DNA of 64,000 nt from Gallionella sp. (GTDB lineage: Bacteria; Pseudomonadota; Gammaproteobacteria; Burkholderiales; Gallionellaceae): assembly GCA_028710525.1 (NCBI GenBank), contig JAQTTY010000010.1, positions 62,001 to 126,000 on the forward strand. The letters run 5' to 3'. Position 1 is the stretch's first letter. Every line of letters starts with the position of its first letter. Shown piece by piece: positions 19,601 through 27,900 of this stretch. Both the position numbers and the translations under genes were made by a program. The notes under the pieces are model-generated. The model was not told the DNA's origin and did no database searches. It was given only the letters and a program-made list of their open reading frames with translations.

Positions 19601-21498
19601 CTGATGGCGATACTGGCGAAATGGGTCGCTGTGTCTATCAGTTGCCGATGCTCGTCATTCGGCAATCCAGGCTGACGCTGATACAGGGCGAAGGTTGCGA
19701 TGACGTGTTGCTGGGTATCGAAGATGGGGGTAGACCAGCACGCACGCAGACCCAGCGGTAAAGCTAGAAACTTGTAGTCTGCCCACAAGGGATCGGTGGC
19801 GATATCTGCTACGTAGACCGACTCTTTACGATAGGCCGCCGTACCACAGGAACCGACGGTAGGACCTATCGGCGCTCCATCAATCGCTTTCGTATATTCC
19901 AATGGCAAACTGGGCGCTGCACCGTGAAGTAGATGTTCGCCCGCTTCATCCAACAAGAGTATGGAACCCAGTACATCATTGGACAGACTCTCGATGAGTT
20001 TCACCAAAGCATCCAAAATCTGCCCCAACGGGGTTGCGGTGGCGATCATCTCCAACACTTTTTTCTGGCCGTCGAGCAGTATCTCGTTGCGTTTGCGTTG
20101 CGTAATGTCTTCGGTCAGTCCCATCAATTTGATGACTCGGCCCTCACCATCTTTGATCGGGATGAAGCATGATTTAAAGTAGAGCGGCGCGTTCCCTGCC
20201 GTGAAGAATTCAAAATTGCAGCCCTCCCCTTTGATAGCTTGCTGGAACAACTCTGCGACACGACCATGGTCTCGATTACTGACTGCACTCAGGAACGGCA
20301 TGCCGCAAACTGTGCCTTCCTGCATCCCCAACATGCCCATGCCGGAACGATTCATCGACATGAAGCGCCCCTGCAGATCGATCTCATGCACACACAAAGG
20401 AGAACTATCTATCAGAGTCCGATAACGACTCTCGCTTTCCTGCAGCTTTTCGTTGGCGCGTTTTATCTTCCCCAGATAGAGAAGCAGAGCGGTGACTGCG
20501 ATGATCATCGCACTGCCCAGCACTGCCATCAAAAGAAAACCTAACCAACGCTCGCGTTGCAGTCCATGTATACCCGACAGTGCATCTTCGACATATACCG
20601 TCAGGCCGAATTCTTCCAAGCTATGACTCACACTCAGATACGGGGGCTCATCGTTGTTGCGCTGAAACAAACCTGGTATTGCGTGATCACTCCAGGGCTG
20701 CACTAGGCGGGGGATGAACTCCGTATGGGCATAGCGTGACTGTTTGAACTCGTCAGATATCCGATACACAGCGGCATCGGGCAAAGCCTGCAGTTCGATG
20801 GCCTTATCCTGTGCCAAGATGATGACGCCGTACTGGTCAGTCAAAAATGCAGCGGACTGCGCCATCAAAAAGGTGAGGTTATGTAAATTGACTTTGACGA
20901 CCACACTACCGGTATAGCGCCCGCCCTGCATTACCGGACTAGCAAAATACAAACCGGCGATATGGGTGGTACGCCCCATCGCATACTGAAAACTCGGTTT
21001 GCCTTGCCGGTTGTCGGCATACCACTCTCTATCGGAATAATTTGTCCCTATTGGCGAACCATCCTCACCCCAATTACTGGATGCGATTGCATCACCGGCG
21101 ACATTGGTAAGAAAGATCAAGTCGGTGTTCAGATTGTTCTGCACAACTTGCAAATAGCGGCTCAGGTCATTGAACTTGGCATCTGACGTCCAGAGTTTCT
21201 GGCGCTGCACGACTGGCAATTGGGAGGCCTGCGCATCGGTACCGAAGCGCGCTGTGGCATCGTTCACCCTGACCAAGTGCGCGAGCATGTTGGGGATGCC
21301 GTTCAGATAGTGCACGTTACGCCTTACACTCTCGCTCAGATCGACCGCGCGCACCTCGGTGATGGCACGCTGTTGGGCGACCATAGTCTCGACACGCCCA
21401 AGGAAATGGCGCTCGGCGATCACGGCCGCCAGCACGCACCATGACACTATCAGTGCCAGCGTGATCGACCATCTCTTGATCTTCTTATCCTTGCTCAT
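16618..21498 (-). CDS. Giant hybrid sensor histidine kinase (Cache-PAS-GAF-PAS-GAF-PAS-HK-REC-Hpt)
   Basis: A 1626-residue phosphorelay kinase. TM1 (about 10-28), a Cache-like periplasmic domain with GEDGSPIGTNYSDREWY and a large extracellular part (about 30-330), and TM2 (about 335-355) come first. Cytoplasmic PAS, GAF, PAS, GAF and PAS modules follow (about 370-1075), then HisKA with its H-box His about 1108, HATPase (GTGLGLAICRSLAELM), a receiver with Asp about 1413 and an intact Hpt with His about 1568 (GAHRIKGASRM). The ATG at 21498 begins MSKDKKIKRW; the longer frame to 21540 starts at a TTG with no ribosome site. The output could flow to the REC-EAL and REC-GGDEF proteins downstream. 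The ligand is unknown. Confidence 0.9.
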   Translation of the reverse strand: MSKDKKIKRWSITLALIVSWCVLAAVIAERHFLGRVETMVAQQRAITEVRAVDLSESVRRNVHYLNGIPNMLAHLVRVNDATARFGTDAQASQLPVVQRQKLWTSDAKFNDLSRYLQVVQNNLNTDLIFLTNVAGDAIASSNWGEDGSPIGTNYSDREWYADNRQGKPSFQYAMGRTTHIAGLYFASPVMQGGRYTGSVVVKVNLHNLTFLMAQSAAFLTDQYGVIILAQDKAIELQALPDAAVYRISDEFKQSRYAHTEFIPRLVQPWSDHAIPGLFQRNNDEPPYLSVSHSLEEFGLTVYVEDALSGIHGLQRERWLGFLLMAVLGSAMIIAVTALLLYLGKIKRANEKLQESESRYRTLIDSSPLCVHEIDLQGRFMSMNRSGMGMLGMQEGTVCGMPFLSAVSNRDHGRVAELFQQAIKGEGCNFEFFTAGNAPLYFKSCFIPIKDGEGRVIKLMGLTEDITQRKRNEILLDGQKKVLEMIATATPLGQILDALVKLIESLSNDVLGSILLLDEAGEHLLHGAAPSLPLEYTKAIDGAPIGPTVGSCGTAAYRKESVYVADIATDPLWADYKFLALPLGLRACWSTPIFDTQQHVIATFALYQRQPGLPNDEHRQLIDTATHFASIAISRYLAERALRKSEIVFRTLFVSSQDALMTSSPELGFISCNPAALALFACHDEAQFLTLAPTDVSPEFQPDGRRSDEKSIEMMHIALEEGSYFFEWMHKRIDGHTFFADVLLTRIEIDGKRILHATVRDISERKRAALIEQQRLDELESMYRLSNTISNAESLEEIYDAAMDDLLHLLGADRVAVLLNDSEHAMRFMAWRGLSEEFRQRENGHSPWSEKDGEPRPIFVESVENSELNVATLKSMRQEGVCSFACLPLLQHGSLLGKLTVCFDQPHSYTQREMQLATTIASHIAIAIDRKHAEQQFADMFEFAPDALVMTDMQANIIMLNHQSELLFGYSKQELIGQPIDALIPKGRSEERRDMRQRFLNSAMRPRPLGAMSRKDLRAIAKDGRVFPVEISLSPMHSQNGMVIAAAIRDVSARQQVMEQLMLTARELEQANELVEEERSQLAHRVEERTSQLRIANRAKDSFLATMSHEIRTPLGGLLGMMELLSLTSLDGEQLETLQAARNSGKGLLRIVDDILDWSKIEAGKLQLAPRPATILPLLKGVVATYGQLASAKGIQLRYRYDESLSQAHLFDPLRLSQILNNFTSNAIKFTASGTVEISATLSSQQEGCDEVRFCVKDSGVGIDKEHLARLFQQYEQASPDTARMYGGTGLGLAICRSLAELMEGNISVESTSGVGSSFCFTTLLPIANLATQRDLQLQLARGEETEVHELVDTNPWHSVDEPISILVVDDHPVNRMLLKQQLEQLGLHADIAAYGIVALALWQTGHYDMLITDCHMPEMDGYELTRCIRDIEAQDGREPTPIVAWTANVMSEEEGRCKAAGMDDVLTKPTELAELQAMLRKWLTRSEQLLQVDEIEIQPEVEAGDADATLADGAVISLELSALNKIAKTRAQQIEMLQEFTLHNRNDIAGLAAALQSGNPSAVSRGAHRIKGASRMVGAMQLAALCASIEQAASYGDMNSARTLAKGLYEANTTLEHDVARFIDAQ

Positions 21499-21593
21499 CG
21501 CTATAAGGTCTTCCAACTTGTCGTATCCAGCGCAGCACAAAAACTACGCAACATATTTTCCTATAGGACTAGGAACACGGATGCCCACTAGCA

Positions 21594-22427
21594 TTAATGG
21601 CGTAGCGGCATCTTGCCGTCCACTGGACACACCATATTTTTCACTTCTTGGGAGGTGATATGCAGTAATGCTGCGATATCAAGATAGTCATCCGGCAACG
21701 CCGCATCATCCCAACCGTTGGCAGAATGGCGCGCCAGATTGATGGCTAGGCTGACTATATGCTCGCGCTCTTGATACTGACTGACATCGTTCATCAATGA
21801 CAGCAACAACTTGGGCAAGCCCCAGCGCATGGCCAGCTCTTTTTGTAACTCTACCAGACTAAAACCCAATACCTGCTGCTGCACATGCGCACTGCGCAGG
21901 CTCTTGTCCTGCTGCTGCATCGCTTTTATCTTGAGCATATCCTCTGGCGCGAAGCACCACATCAATATCTCGGCGATATCGTGCATCAAGGCTGCGGTAC
22001 GTACCTCTTCGTAATGCATGTCGTGCAATAGTGCCGCCCAGTCCATCGCATATTGCGAAGCTCTATGGGAGCGATGAACCACACGCAACAACGGCGGCAA
22101 AGCCGCAACATTGGCCTTGAGCATATCCTCGACAACTAGCTCAGTAGGCAGATTGCGATAGAACGGCCCCAAACCGAGCATCAGCAAAGCCTGCTCGATT
22201 TGTATGACCTCGGTAGTCTGTGAGCGGTGTTTGTGGCCCTGCAGATAGCGCAACAGCCTGACTGTCATCATGGGGTCGCGGGCAATCACAGCCGTGACAG
22301 CCACCACCGTCATATTCTCTTCATCCTCTTGTAAGGCCGCAAGATCACGTGCGGTCTGCTTGAGCACGGGTAACTCGGCCTTACCCAGATGAGCCAACCA
22401 ATACTCCAGTCCTTTGCCTTCAGTCAT
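21594..22427 (-). CDS. HDOD domain protein
   Basis: A 277-residue single-domain protein. An HDOD fold spans most of it: VTAVIARDPMMTVRLLRYLQG, then IEQALLMLGLGPF, then ALMHDIAEILMW, which retains an HD-like pair. HDOD proteins act in signal transduction without a confirmed catalytic reaction. The ATG has GGGAGGG close upstream. A perfect-consensus FliA promoter lies 26-52 bp upstream, so this is the first gene of a flagellar-class operon with two hybrid kinases and c-di-GMP enzymes. A second HDOD module is at the other end of the operon, fused to GGDEF. Confidence 0.88.
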   Translation of the reverse strand: MTEGKGLEYWLAHLGKAELPVLKQTARDLAALQEDEENMTVVAVTAVIARDPMMTVRLLRYLQGHKHRSQTTEVIQIEQALLMLGLGPFYRNLPTELVVEDMLKANVAALPPLLRVVHRSHRASQYAMDWAALLHDMHYEEVRTAALMHDIAEILMWCFAPEDMLKIKAMQQQDKSLRSAHVQQQVLGFSLVELQKELAMRWGLPKLLLSLMNDVSQYQEREHIVSLAINLARHSANGWDDAALPDDYLDIAALLHITSQEVKNMVCPVDGKMPLRH

Positions 22428-22452
22428 ACAGCCCTCCCCTATCGTTCAGTAC

Positions 22453-22479
22453 TTATCGGCAGGTCTAGGGGAAACTTTA
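22453..22479 (-). promoter_or_regulatory. Perfect-consensus FliA (sigma-28) promoter for HDOD/kinase operon
   Basis: Minus strand: TAAAGTTT, 11-nt spacer, GCCGATAA. All 16 defined positions match the enterobacterial FliA consensus. The start site would be about 20 nt before the HDOD gene ATG. It places the five-gene kinase/c-di-GMP set in the late flagellar regulon. Confidence 0.9.
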
Positions 22480-22520
22480 ATGACCGGCTATATTGAGAAT
22501 CTTCATTCATCACTCCCATC

Positions 22521-24827
22521 CTAGACAGAAGTAGGCAGATCGGCATGGCATTTACGTGCGGCGATGACTGCCTGAGCCTCACTTTGCAATCTGACCCTAG
22601 AGGCCGCCGCCACCTTACGTTCCGCCTGGATACGCATCGCAGCCATATGGGCGGCACGTTTGCTGATGGCCTGACGCTCACGCGCCGCATCTTCTATCTT
22701 GTCACGCAGCGTGGCCACGGCAACCGCCTCACCTTGCAATCGTTCCTGTTCCTGCGCCAAGGCCAGTGCTTGCTGTTCGGCTCTTTGCTTGGCTAACTCT
22801 GCTGCGCGCAATTCAGCCACGGCGCGCTCGCCACTGGCCAGTGCTGCGGCCTCGTTGTAACGGGCGCAAGCCTCGGCGGCTTCCTGTGCACGCACTTCCT
22901 GTTCGATACGCTGGTTATCCGCTTCAATGGCGCGTAGTTCGGCCGCCATACGGGCTTCGATCAATGCGATAGCACGTGCCTCTCCCGCGCGCCTATCTTC
23001 ACTTAGCTTGCTTGCGGCCTGCTGGACTTCAGCGAGACGTTTGGCCAGATGAGCCGCTTCCCAAAGTTTCTCGCTATTACGCTGCGTGGCGGCAGTCTGT
23101 TCCTGTTCGGCACGCAGACTTTCCTCCAGCGCGTTCTGCTCATCTTGTAGTGCGGAGATACGGGATAGAGCAGCTTGTTGTAAATAATTCTCAGATTGAA
23201 GCTTTTGTTGCAGCGCTTCGTCGGCCTTGTGTAGTAGCGCAACACGTTGCTGTTCTGCTATTAAGAGTTGTTGCTGTGCAATGCGCTGTTGCTCGGCCAA
23301 GTCACGGGCTAGTCTAGCTTCCTCAGCCAAACTACGCGCCACCTCTGCGGCTTCACGCTCAACTTGCAAACGCATGGTTATTGCCAACGTGACCTCTTGA
23401 TCAGCCTGTGCGCGTTGTTGCGCACTAAGGGTCAATTCCTGCTCCAAACGCAGTTTTTCGGCGGCGGAATATTGCGCCAGTTGTTCTGCTGATAGACGTT
23501 CCTGAGCCTGTTGCAAGGCTTGCTTGAGCATCAACTCACTGTCCCGTTGCACTTCTTGGGTGTGACGCTCAACCGCCAACTGCTCATTAAGCAAAGCGAC
23601 ACGCTCCTGCTCGCCTAGCAACTTCTCTTCAGTAGCAATGCGGGCTTGCTCATCAAGTTGCGCAGCTTGCGCAGCAATTTCAGCTAGCTGACGCTCTTGC
23701 GCCTGCAACGCGGTAGCAGCCGCCAACGCTTGCGCCTCCTGCACTTTGCGTTGCTCAGCGGCCAAAGTCGACTGCTGTTCGACCGTGGCACGCTGCAGCG
23801 CGATACGCTCGGCATCTTGGTCGGCATTGATACGTGCCTCTATCTCTTTACTGGCCAAAGACTCTGCATGTACACGCGCAGCGGCAGCAGCAACTGCAGC
23901 CTGTTCTGCGCTTACATTGGCATCGATCAGCAGCAGTGCTTCCTGTTGTTTGGCTTGCTTGGCACTCAGCGCCGCTGCCAATGCCTCATCGGCCATACGA
24001 CGTTGTTCAGCAGCGGCACACGCCTGCTCTTCCAGCGCAATCTTGTCTTTGGCAGCCTGTGAGGCACGGGATTCGGCTACTAAACGCTCCTCTATCTTGT
24101 CTAGTGCCAGCTGTTCTACCCTGACACGCTCTTTCAGTGCATGCGCTTGCTGTGTCTCCAGACTCACTTGTTGCACCGCCAGATCACGTAAGCGTGTCTC
24201 CAACTTCAACTTCTCAGCGGCTTGCTCTAATTGCTCTTGTTCGGCGACGCTACGCTCGCTCGCGTATTGCTGCGTGGTGCGCTGCATCTCCAACAATGCT
24301 TGTTGCACATCGCGTAGCTGCGCTTCCACCTGTACGCGTGCTGATTGATCATTCTGCTGTTGTTGAGCCAAACGTTCGGTCAGTTCTCGCTCAGCGATGG
24401 TACGCGCATCCGCATCGAGTTTAGCTGCATGTTCTAGAACCAGACGCTGCTGTTGCGCCTCTTGAGCGACACGCTCCGCTGCCAGACGCGCTTGTACCGC
24501 CTGCTGCAACTGAGCCTCATGCTGTGCGCTGCGCTGTAGTTCTTCAGTCAGTCTGCGTTCTTGCGCGAGACGGTTATGGGTAGCGGCGATGAGCGCAGCA
24601 TCTTCTTTACTCTTGCTCTCTACCTGTGCGGTCAGCTCGACCTCGGCCTGCGATCTGGCGATTGCGACGGCGCGCGCATGGGCATCAGCGCGGGCGCGGG
24701 CCTGAGCGGAGAGCTCGGCCTGATTTTCGGCATCGAAACGCGCGCGTGCCTCCTGTATGGCTAATGCCTCAGAGATATGCGCTTCGTTCTCATCGTTGAC
24801 CAATCTGATCTTGGCGTGTGTGGACAT
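22521..24827 (-). CDS. Large Ala/Gln/Glu/Arg-rich coiled-coil protein, function unknown
   Basis: A 768-residue protein made almost wholly of predicted helix: Ala, Glu, Gln, Leu and Arg dominate, Gly and Pro are nearly absent, and there is one Trp. Irregular repeats of the kind LAEQQRIAQQ and AQEAAEA continue throughout. The N-terminus (MSTHAKIRLVNDENEAH) is the only non-repetitive part. There is no signal peptide, TM segment or known domain. The ATG at 24827 has AGGAG 5 nt upstream; a longer frame to 24905 is rejected. A scaffold, filament or polar organiser role is possible but not shown. It lies just upstream of the FliA-driven operon. Long open frames on the other strand are composition artefacts. 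Confidence 0.82.
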   Translation of the reverse strand: MSTHAKIRLVNDENEAHISEALAIQEARARFDAENQAELSAQARARADAHARAVAIARSQAEVELTAQVESKSKEDAALIAATHNRLAQERRLTEELQRSAQHEAQLQQAVQARLAAERVAQEAQQQRLVLEHAAKLDADARTIAERELTERLAQQQQNDQSARVQVEAQLRDVQQALLEMQRTTQQYASERSVAEQEQLEQAAEKLKLETRLRDLAVQQVSLETQQAHALKERVRVEQLALDKIEERLVAESRASQAAKDKIALEEQACAAAEQRRMADEALAAALSAKQAKQQEALLLIDANVSAEQAAVAAAAARVHAESLASKEIEARINADQDAERIALQRATVEQQSTLAAEQRKVQEAQALAAATALQAQERQLAEIAAQAAQLDEQARIATEEKLLGEQERVALLNEQLAVERHTQEVQRDSELMLKQALQQAQERLSAEQLAQYSAAEKLRLEQELTLSAQQRAQADQEVTLAITMRLQVEREAAEVARSLAEEARLARDLAEQQRIAQQQLLIAEQQRVALLHKADEALQQKLQSENYLQQAALSRISALQDEQNALEESLRAEQEQTAATQRNSEKLWEAAHLAKRLAEVQQAASKLSEDRRAGEARAIALIEARMAAELRAIEADNQRIEQEVRAQEAAEACARYNEAAALASGERAVAELRAAELAKQRAEQQALALAQEQERLQGEAVAVATLRDKIEDAARERQAISKRAAHMAAMRIQAERKVAAASRVRLQSEAQAVIAARKCHADLPTSV

Positions 24828-24987
24828 GTCAGCTCCTAGCGTGTTCGATTCCAGCGGACTGGGACAGCTGCAAGATAACAAGACGACGTGCAAGTTAAGC
24901 GCCAAACACAGGGAGAAAACACGGGTAATTCAATGGCACAAGGCCGCACTGGCTATAAGGTCGAAGCAGAATGACGCGAGGCGGGAC

Positions 24988-25016
24988 GAAAAAAAAGATG
25001 CTCATTGCTGAGCATC
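24988..25016 (-). terminator. Intrinsic terminator of the tRNA-Ala/tRNA-Glu operon
   Basis: GATGCTCA at 24997-25004 and TGAGCATC at 25009-25016 form an 8-bp stem with a 4-nt loop. On the minus strand the stem is followed by a run of T residues. It lies 9 nt after the tRNA-Glu CCA end. Confidence 0.88.
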
Positions 25017-25025
25017 ATTTCGGAT

Positions 25026-25101
25026 TGGCGTCCCCAACGAGATTCGAACTCGTGTTACCGCCGTGAAAGGGCGATGTCCTAGGCCTCTAGACGATGGGGA
25101 C
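25026..25101 (-). tRNA. tRNA-Glu (anticodon TTC)
   Basis: A 76-nt cloverleaf on the minus strand with encoded CCA end. The acceptor begins GTCCCCA, the anticodon loop CTTTCAC gives TTC, and the T loop reads TTCGAATC. It follows tRNA-Ala by 47 nt and is in turn followed by the terminator. The glutamyl-tRNA synthetase gene lies just upstream of the pair. Confidence 0.97.
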
Positions 25102-25148
25102 TTCGTTTACTTCTTACTACTTCTTTCAGGCTAAAAAGCTAGCTCCGT

Positions 25149-25224
<76 letters not shown>

Positions 25225-25244
25225 CGTACCTCGAAAGAGCGCGC

Positions 25245-25273
25245 ATTGTAGTGATGCACCCCACCCTTGTAAA
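25245..25273 (-). promoter_or_regulatory. Sigma-70 promoter of the tRNA-Ala/tRNA-Glu operon
   Basis: Minus strand: TTTACA, 17-nt spacer, TACAAT, followed by a GCGCGC discriminator as in stringently controlled stable-RNA promoters. The tRNA-Ala 5' end is about 20 nt downstream. The same discriminator follows the tRNA-Val promoter. Confidence 0.85.
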
Positions 25274-25289
25274 GTAATTTTTTAAATTT

Positions 25290-26681
25290 TTATAAATATT
25301 TTTTCATGCGTTGCAAAACCACTTCGCGCGTGAACAACGTGATCACCGCATCGACTGATGGCGTATGGGTTTGACCCACTAACATCACACGTACCGGCAT
25401 CGCCAATTTAGGCATTTTAAGATTATGCTTTGCCAACAATTCCTTGATGGTCGCAGCAACCGCTGGGGCTTCCCACGCGACACTGGCAAAGCGTTCCGCG
25501 AGTTCATGCAATGCAGGTAAAACCTCAGCAGTGATATTCGCAGACAACAGTTCCGCATCGGGCTGTATCTCGCTGTAGAACACCGCGGCCTCGTTCGCCA
25601 ACTCCACCAAGGTTGCAGTACGACCTTTGTATAACTCGATCACTGCAGTCAGTGTCGGTGTATCACTCACGGTGATGCCGCGCTTGTTCAGGTTCTTTTC
25701 CACCCAAGTAGCGAGACGCTCATTGTCAGCCAGCTTGATGTAGTGTTGATTTACCCAGCGCAACTTCTCCAGATTGAATTGCGCGGCGGATTTACTGATG
25801 TGATCCAGATCGAACCACTCCACCAGTTGCTCGACTGAGAACAACTCATCATCGCCATGCGACCAACCTAAGCGCGCCAGATAATTGATCAAGGCCTCGG
25901 GCAAGAAGCCATCTTCCTCGTACTGCATAACACTCACCGCGCCATGACGTTTGGACAGACGCTCGCCGTCACCGCCCAAGATCATCGGCACATGTGCATA
26001 GCTGGGTAGAGTCGCGCCCAAAGCCTTAAGGATGTTGATCTGGCGTGGTGTGTTGTTAACGTGGTCGTCACCGCGTATCACTTGAGTGATGCCCATATCG
26101 AGATCGTCGATGACCACGCAGAAGTTGTAAGTCGGCGTGCCGTCAGTGCGCGCGATGATCAAATCATCCAGCTCGGCGTTCTCGAACACGATCTTGCCTT
26201 TGACCATATCATCCCATGCCGCCACACCGTGGCTAGGATTCTTGAAACGCACCACCGGTTTCACATCTGCAGGCGGAGTCGGCAAGACTTTGCCCTGTTC
26301 AGGACGCCAAGTACCGTCGTAACGCGGCTTATCGCCCTTGGCGCGCTGCGCCTCGCGCATCGCTTCCAACTCGGCCGGCGTGGTGTAGCAGTAATAGGCT
26401 TTGCCCTCATCCAGCATCTGTTGCAGCACTTCCTTGTAACGATCCATGCGCTGCATCTGATAGAAAGGTCCTTCGTCGTAGCCCAGATTCAACCAGTCCA
26501 TACCATCAAGAATGGCCTGCACAGAGGCTTGTGAGGAACGCTCCAGATCGGTGTCTTCGATACGCAAGATGAAAGTGCCGCCATGCTTGCGCGCATAGGC
26601 CCAAGAGAACAGCGCGGTGCGTGCGCCACCGATGTGTAGATAGCCAGTGGGGCTGGGGGCGAAACGAGTACGTGTGGTCAT
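25290..26681 (-). CDS. gltX: Glutamyl-tRNA synthetase
   Basis: A 463-residue class I aminoacyl-tRNA synthetase. The HIGH-type motif is in [18 protein letters not shown] near the N-terminus, and the KMSKS-type motif is [10 protein letters not shown] at about residue 240. It attaches Glu to tRNA-Glu in the cytoplasm. The conserved block [18 protein letters not shown] is present. Length and domain order are normal for the bacterial enzyme. No strong Shine-Dalgarno is visible before the ATG at 26681. Its gene lies directly upstream of a tRNA-Glu gene on the same strand, but the tRNA operon has its own promoter within the short gap. Confidence 0.97.
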   Translation of the reverse strand: MTTRTRFAPSPTGYLHIGGARTALFSWAYARKHGGTFILRIEDTDLERSSQASVQAILDGMDWLNLGYDEGPFYQMQRMDRYKEVLQQMLDEGKAYYCYTTPAELEAMREAQRAKGDKPRYDGTWRPEQGKVLPTPPADVKPVVRFKNPSHGVAAWDDMVKGKIVFENAELDDLIIARTDGTPTYNFCVVIDDLDMGITQVIRGDDHVNNTPRQINILKALGATLPSYAHVPMILGGDGERLSKRHGAVSVMQYEEDGFLPEALINYLARLGWSHGDDELFSVEQLVEWFDLDHISKSAAQFNLEKLRWVNQHYIKLADNERLATWVEKNLNKRGITVSDTPTLTAVIELYKGRTATLVELANEAAVFYSEIQPDAELLSANITAEVLPALHELAERFASVAWEAPAVAATIKELLAKHNLKMPKLAMPVRVMLVGQTHTPSVDAVITLFTREVVLQRMKKYL

Positions 26682-26842
26682 AACATAGGAGGAAGCAAAA
26701 TTGAGTCGCGCATTTTACGGGCTTTGCGGCAAGCGTACAAAACATTGCTGACACACGACCAATAAAGCCATGCTATACCGTCCATGTTCGGGCTGATGCA
26801 TGGGAGCAGTTTTGAACTGCGGAAAAAATATTACTGGCACAC

Positions 26843-26870
26843 TTGCATTTTTTTAATCGCTCTCTATAAT
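26843..26870 (+). promoter_or_regulatory. Sigma-70 promoter of tRNA-Val
   Basis: TTGCAT, 16-nt spacer, TATAAT, then a GCGCGCC discriminator. The mature tRNA starts 12 nt after the -10 box, so the leader is very short. Confidence 0.82.
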
Positions 26871-26881
26871 GCGCGCCTCTC

Positions 26882-26957
26882 GGGTGATTAGCTCAGCTGG
26901 TAGAGCACCGCCCTTACAAGGCGATTGTCGGCGGTTCGATCCCGTCATCACCCACCA
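26882..26957 (+). tRNA. tRNA-Val (anticodon TAC)
   Basis: A 76-nt cloverleaf with encoded CCA. The acceptor GGGTGAT/ATCACCC is fully paired and the anticodon loop CTTACAA gives TAC. The first pair of the anticodon stem is a C-A mismatch, while the other four pair. It has its own promoter and terminator. Confidence 0.96.
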
Positions 26958-26961
26958 ATAC

Positions 26962-26985
26962 AAAACCCCGCTACTGCGGGGTTTT
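26962..26985 (+). terminator. Intrinsic terminator after tRNA-Val
   Basis: AAAACCCCGC and GCGGGGTTTT form a perfect stem with a TACT loop, followed by T-rich sequence. The flanking A and T runs allow it to work in both directions, so it may also end the convergent hydrolase transcript. Confidence 0.9.
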
Positions 26986-27012
26986 CTATTTTCAGAATCC
27001 ATAAGCTCCCAT

Positions 27013-27900
27013 CTAGGTCGTCTTACTACGTGCCGAAGTGACCTCTACTGGATCGCTATAAAATTCGCGCCGCTTGTCATACAAAGGAATGGTGGTGCCA
27101 TTCAAACGATTCTGCATTAGCGCATCAAGATCGACATCTGCAATTACTACTTGCTCCATATTCACCACGCCTTCTGCGGCGATGCCATCGCGCGAAAAGG
27201 GAAAGTCTGAGGGCGTCATGATGCTAGCCTGTCCATAGTGCATGCCCAAGCCTTCCACAGGAAGGTTGCCCACGGTACTGGTCATTGCGACATAGACCTG
27301 ATTCTCGATAGCACGGGCATGGGCACAATAACGCACCCGCCAGAAACCCTGTCTATCGTCAGTGGAAGACGGCACAAACAAGATGTCGGCGCCCGCCTCA
27401 CATACTAGTCTGGCTAGCTCTGGAAACTCGATGTCATAGCAGATCAAAATACCTATCGCACCAAAGTCCGTTTGGAATAGATGCAGCTTATTACCCGCCG
27501 AGGTGTCCCATTTGTCGCGTTCCCACTTGGTGCGATGTATCTTGTCCTGAGAAAACACTTCGCCCGACGGCGTGAACATGAAGGCGGAGTTATAGAGCAG
27601 GCCGTCACGTAAATTAGGATGAGTACCGGCGATCAAGTAGAAGTTGTACTTCTTCGCCATCTCCGCCATCAGATCCATATAGCGCGGCGTGTAATCGTGC
27701 ATACGCCGTACCGCCGCCTTGATACCGCTTTCGGTATCCATAAAGGACAGCAACTGACTAGTGAAGATCTCTGGCAACATCACGAAATTGGGTTTGTATT
27801 CCGCTGCAGCTTTAAGTACGAAACGAACTTGATTCTCGAAACCATCCCAATCATCGATGGCACGAAGCAGATACTGCACGGCAGCGATTCGGACTTTCAT
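27013..27900 (-). CDS. Carbon-nitrogen hydrolase (nitrilase superfamily)
   Basis: A 295-residue protein with the nitrilase-fold catalytic triad: Glu in MLPEIFTSQ, Lys in DKIHRTKWE and Cys in GILICYDIEFPE. Enzymes of this superfamily hydrolyse C-N bonds of nitriles, amides or carbamoyl compounds; the substrate cannot be named. Its ATG overlaps the stop of the upstream acetyltransferase gene by 4 nt, so the two are translationally coupled. The same two activities occur as a fused protein in some bacteria, which supports a joint function. It ends convergently with tRNA-Val. Confidence 0.9.
   Translation of the reverse strand: MKVRIAAVQYLLRAIDDWDGFENQVRFVLKAAAEYKPNFVMLPEIFTSQLLSFMDTESGIKAAVRRMHDYTPRYMDLMAEMAKKYNFYLIAGTHPNLRDGLLYNSAFMFTPSGEVFSQDKIHRTKWERDKWDTSAGNKLHLFQTDFGAIGILICYDIEFPELARLVCEAGADILFVPSSTDDRQGFWRVRYCAHARAIENQVYVAMTSTVGNLPVEGLGMHYGQASIMTPSDFPFSRDGIAAEGVVNMEQVVIADVDLDALMQNRLNGTTIPLYDKRREFYSDPVEVTSARSKTT

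Noticed and set aside
21499..21540. TTG-initiated extension of the giant kinase
   Set aside because: No ribosome binding site; the following ATG begins a normal N-terminus before TM1.
23746..24348. 200-codon plus-strand frame inside the coiled-coil gene
   Set aside because: Its Ser/Ala/Cys-rich composition is the mirror of the repetitive Gln/Ala/Arg codons on the other strand; no ribosome site.
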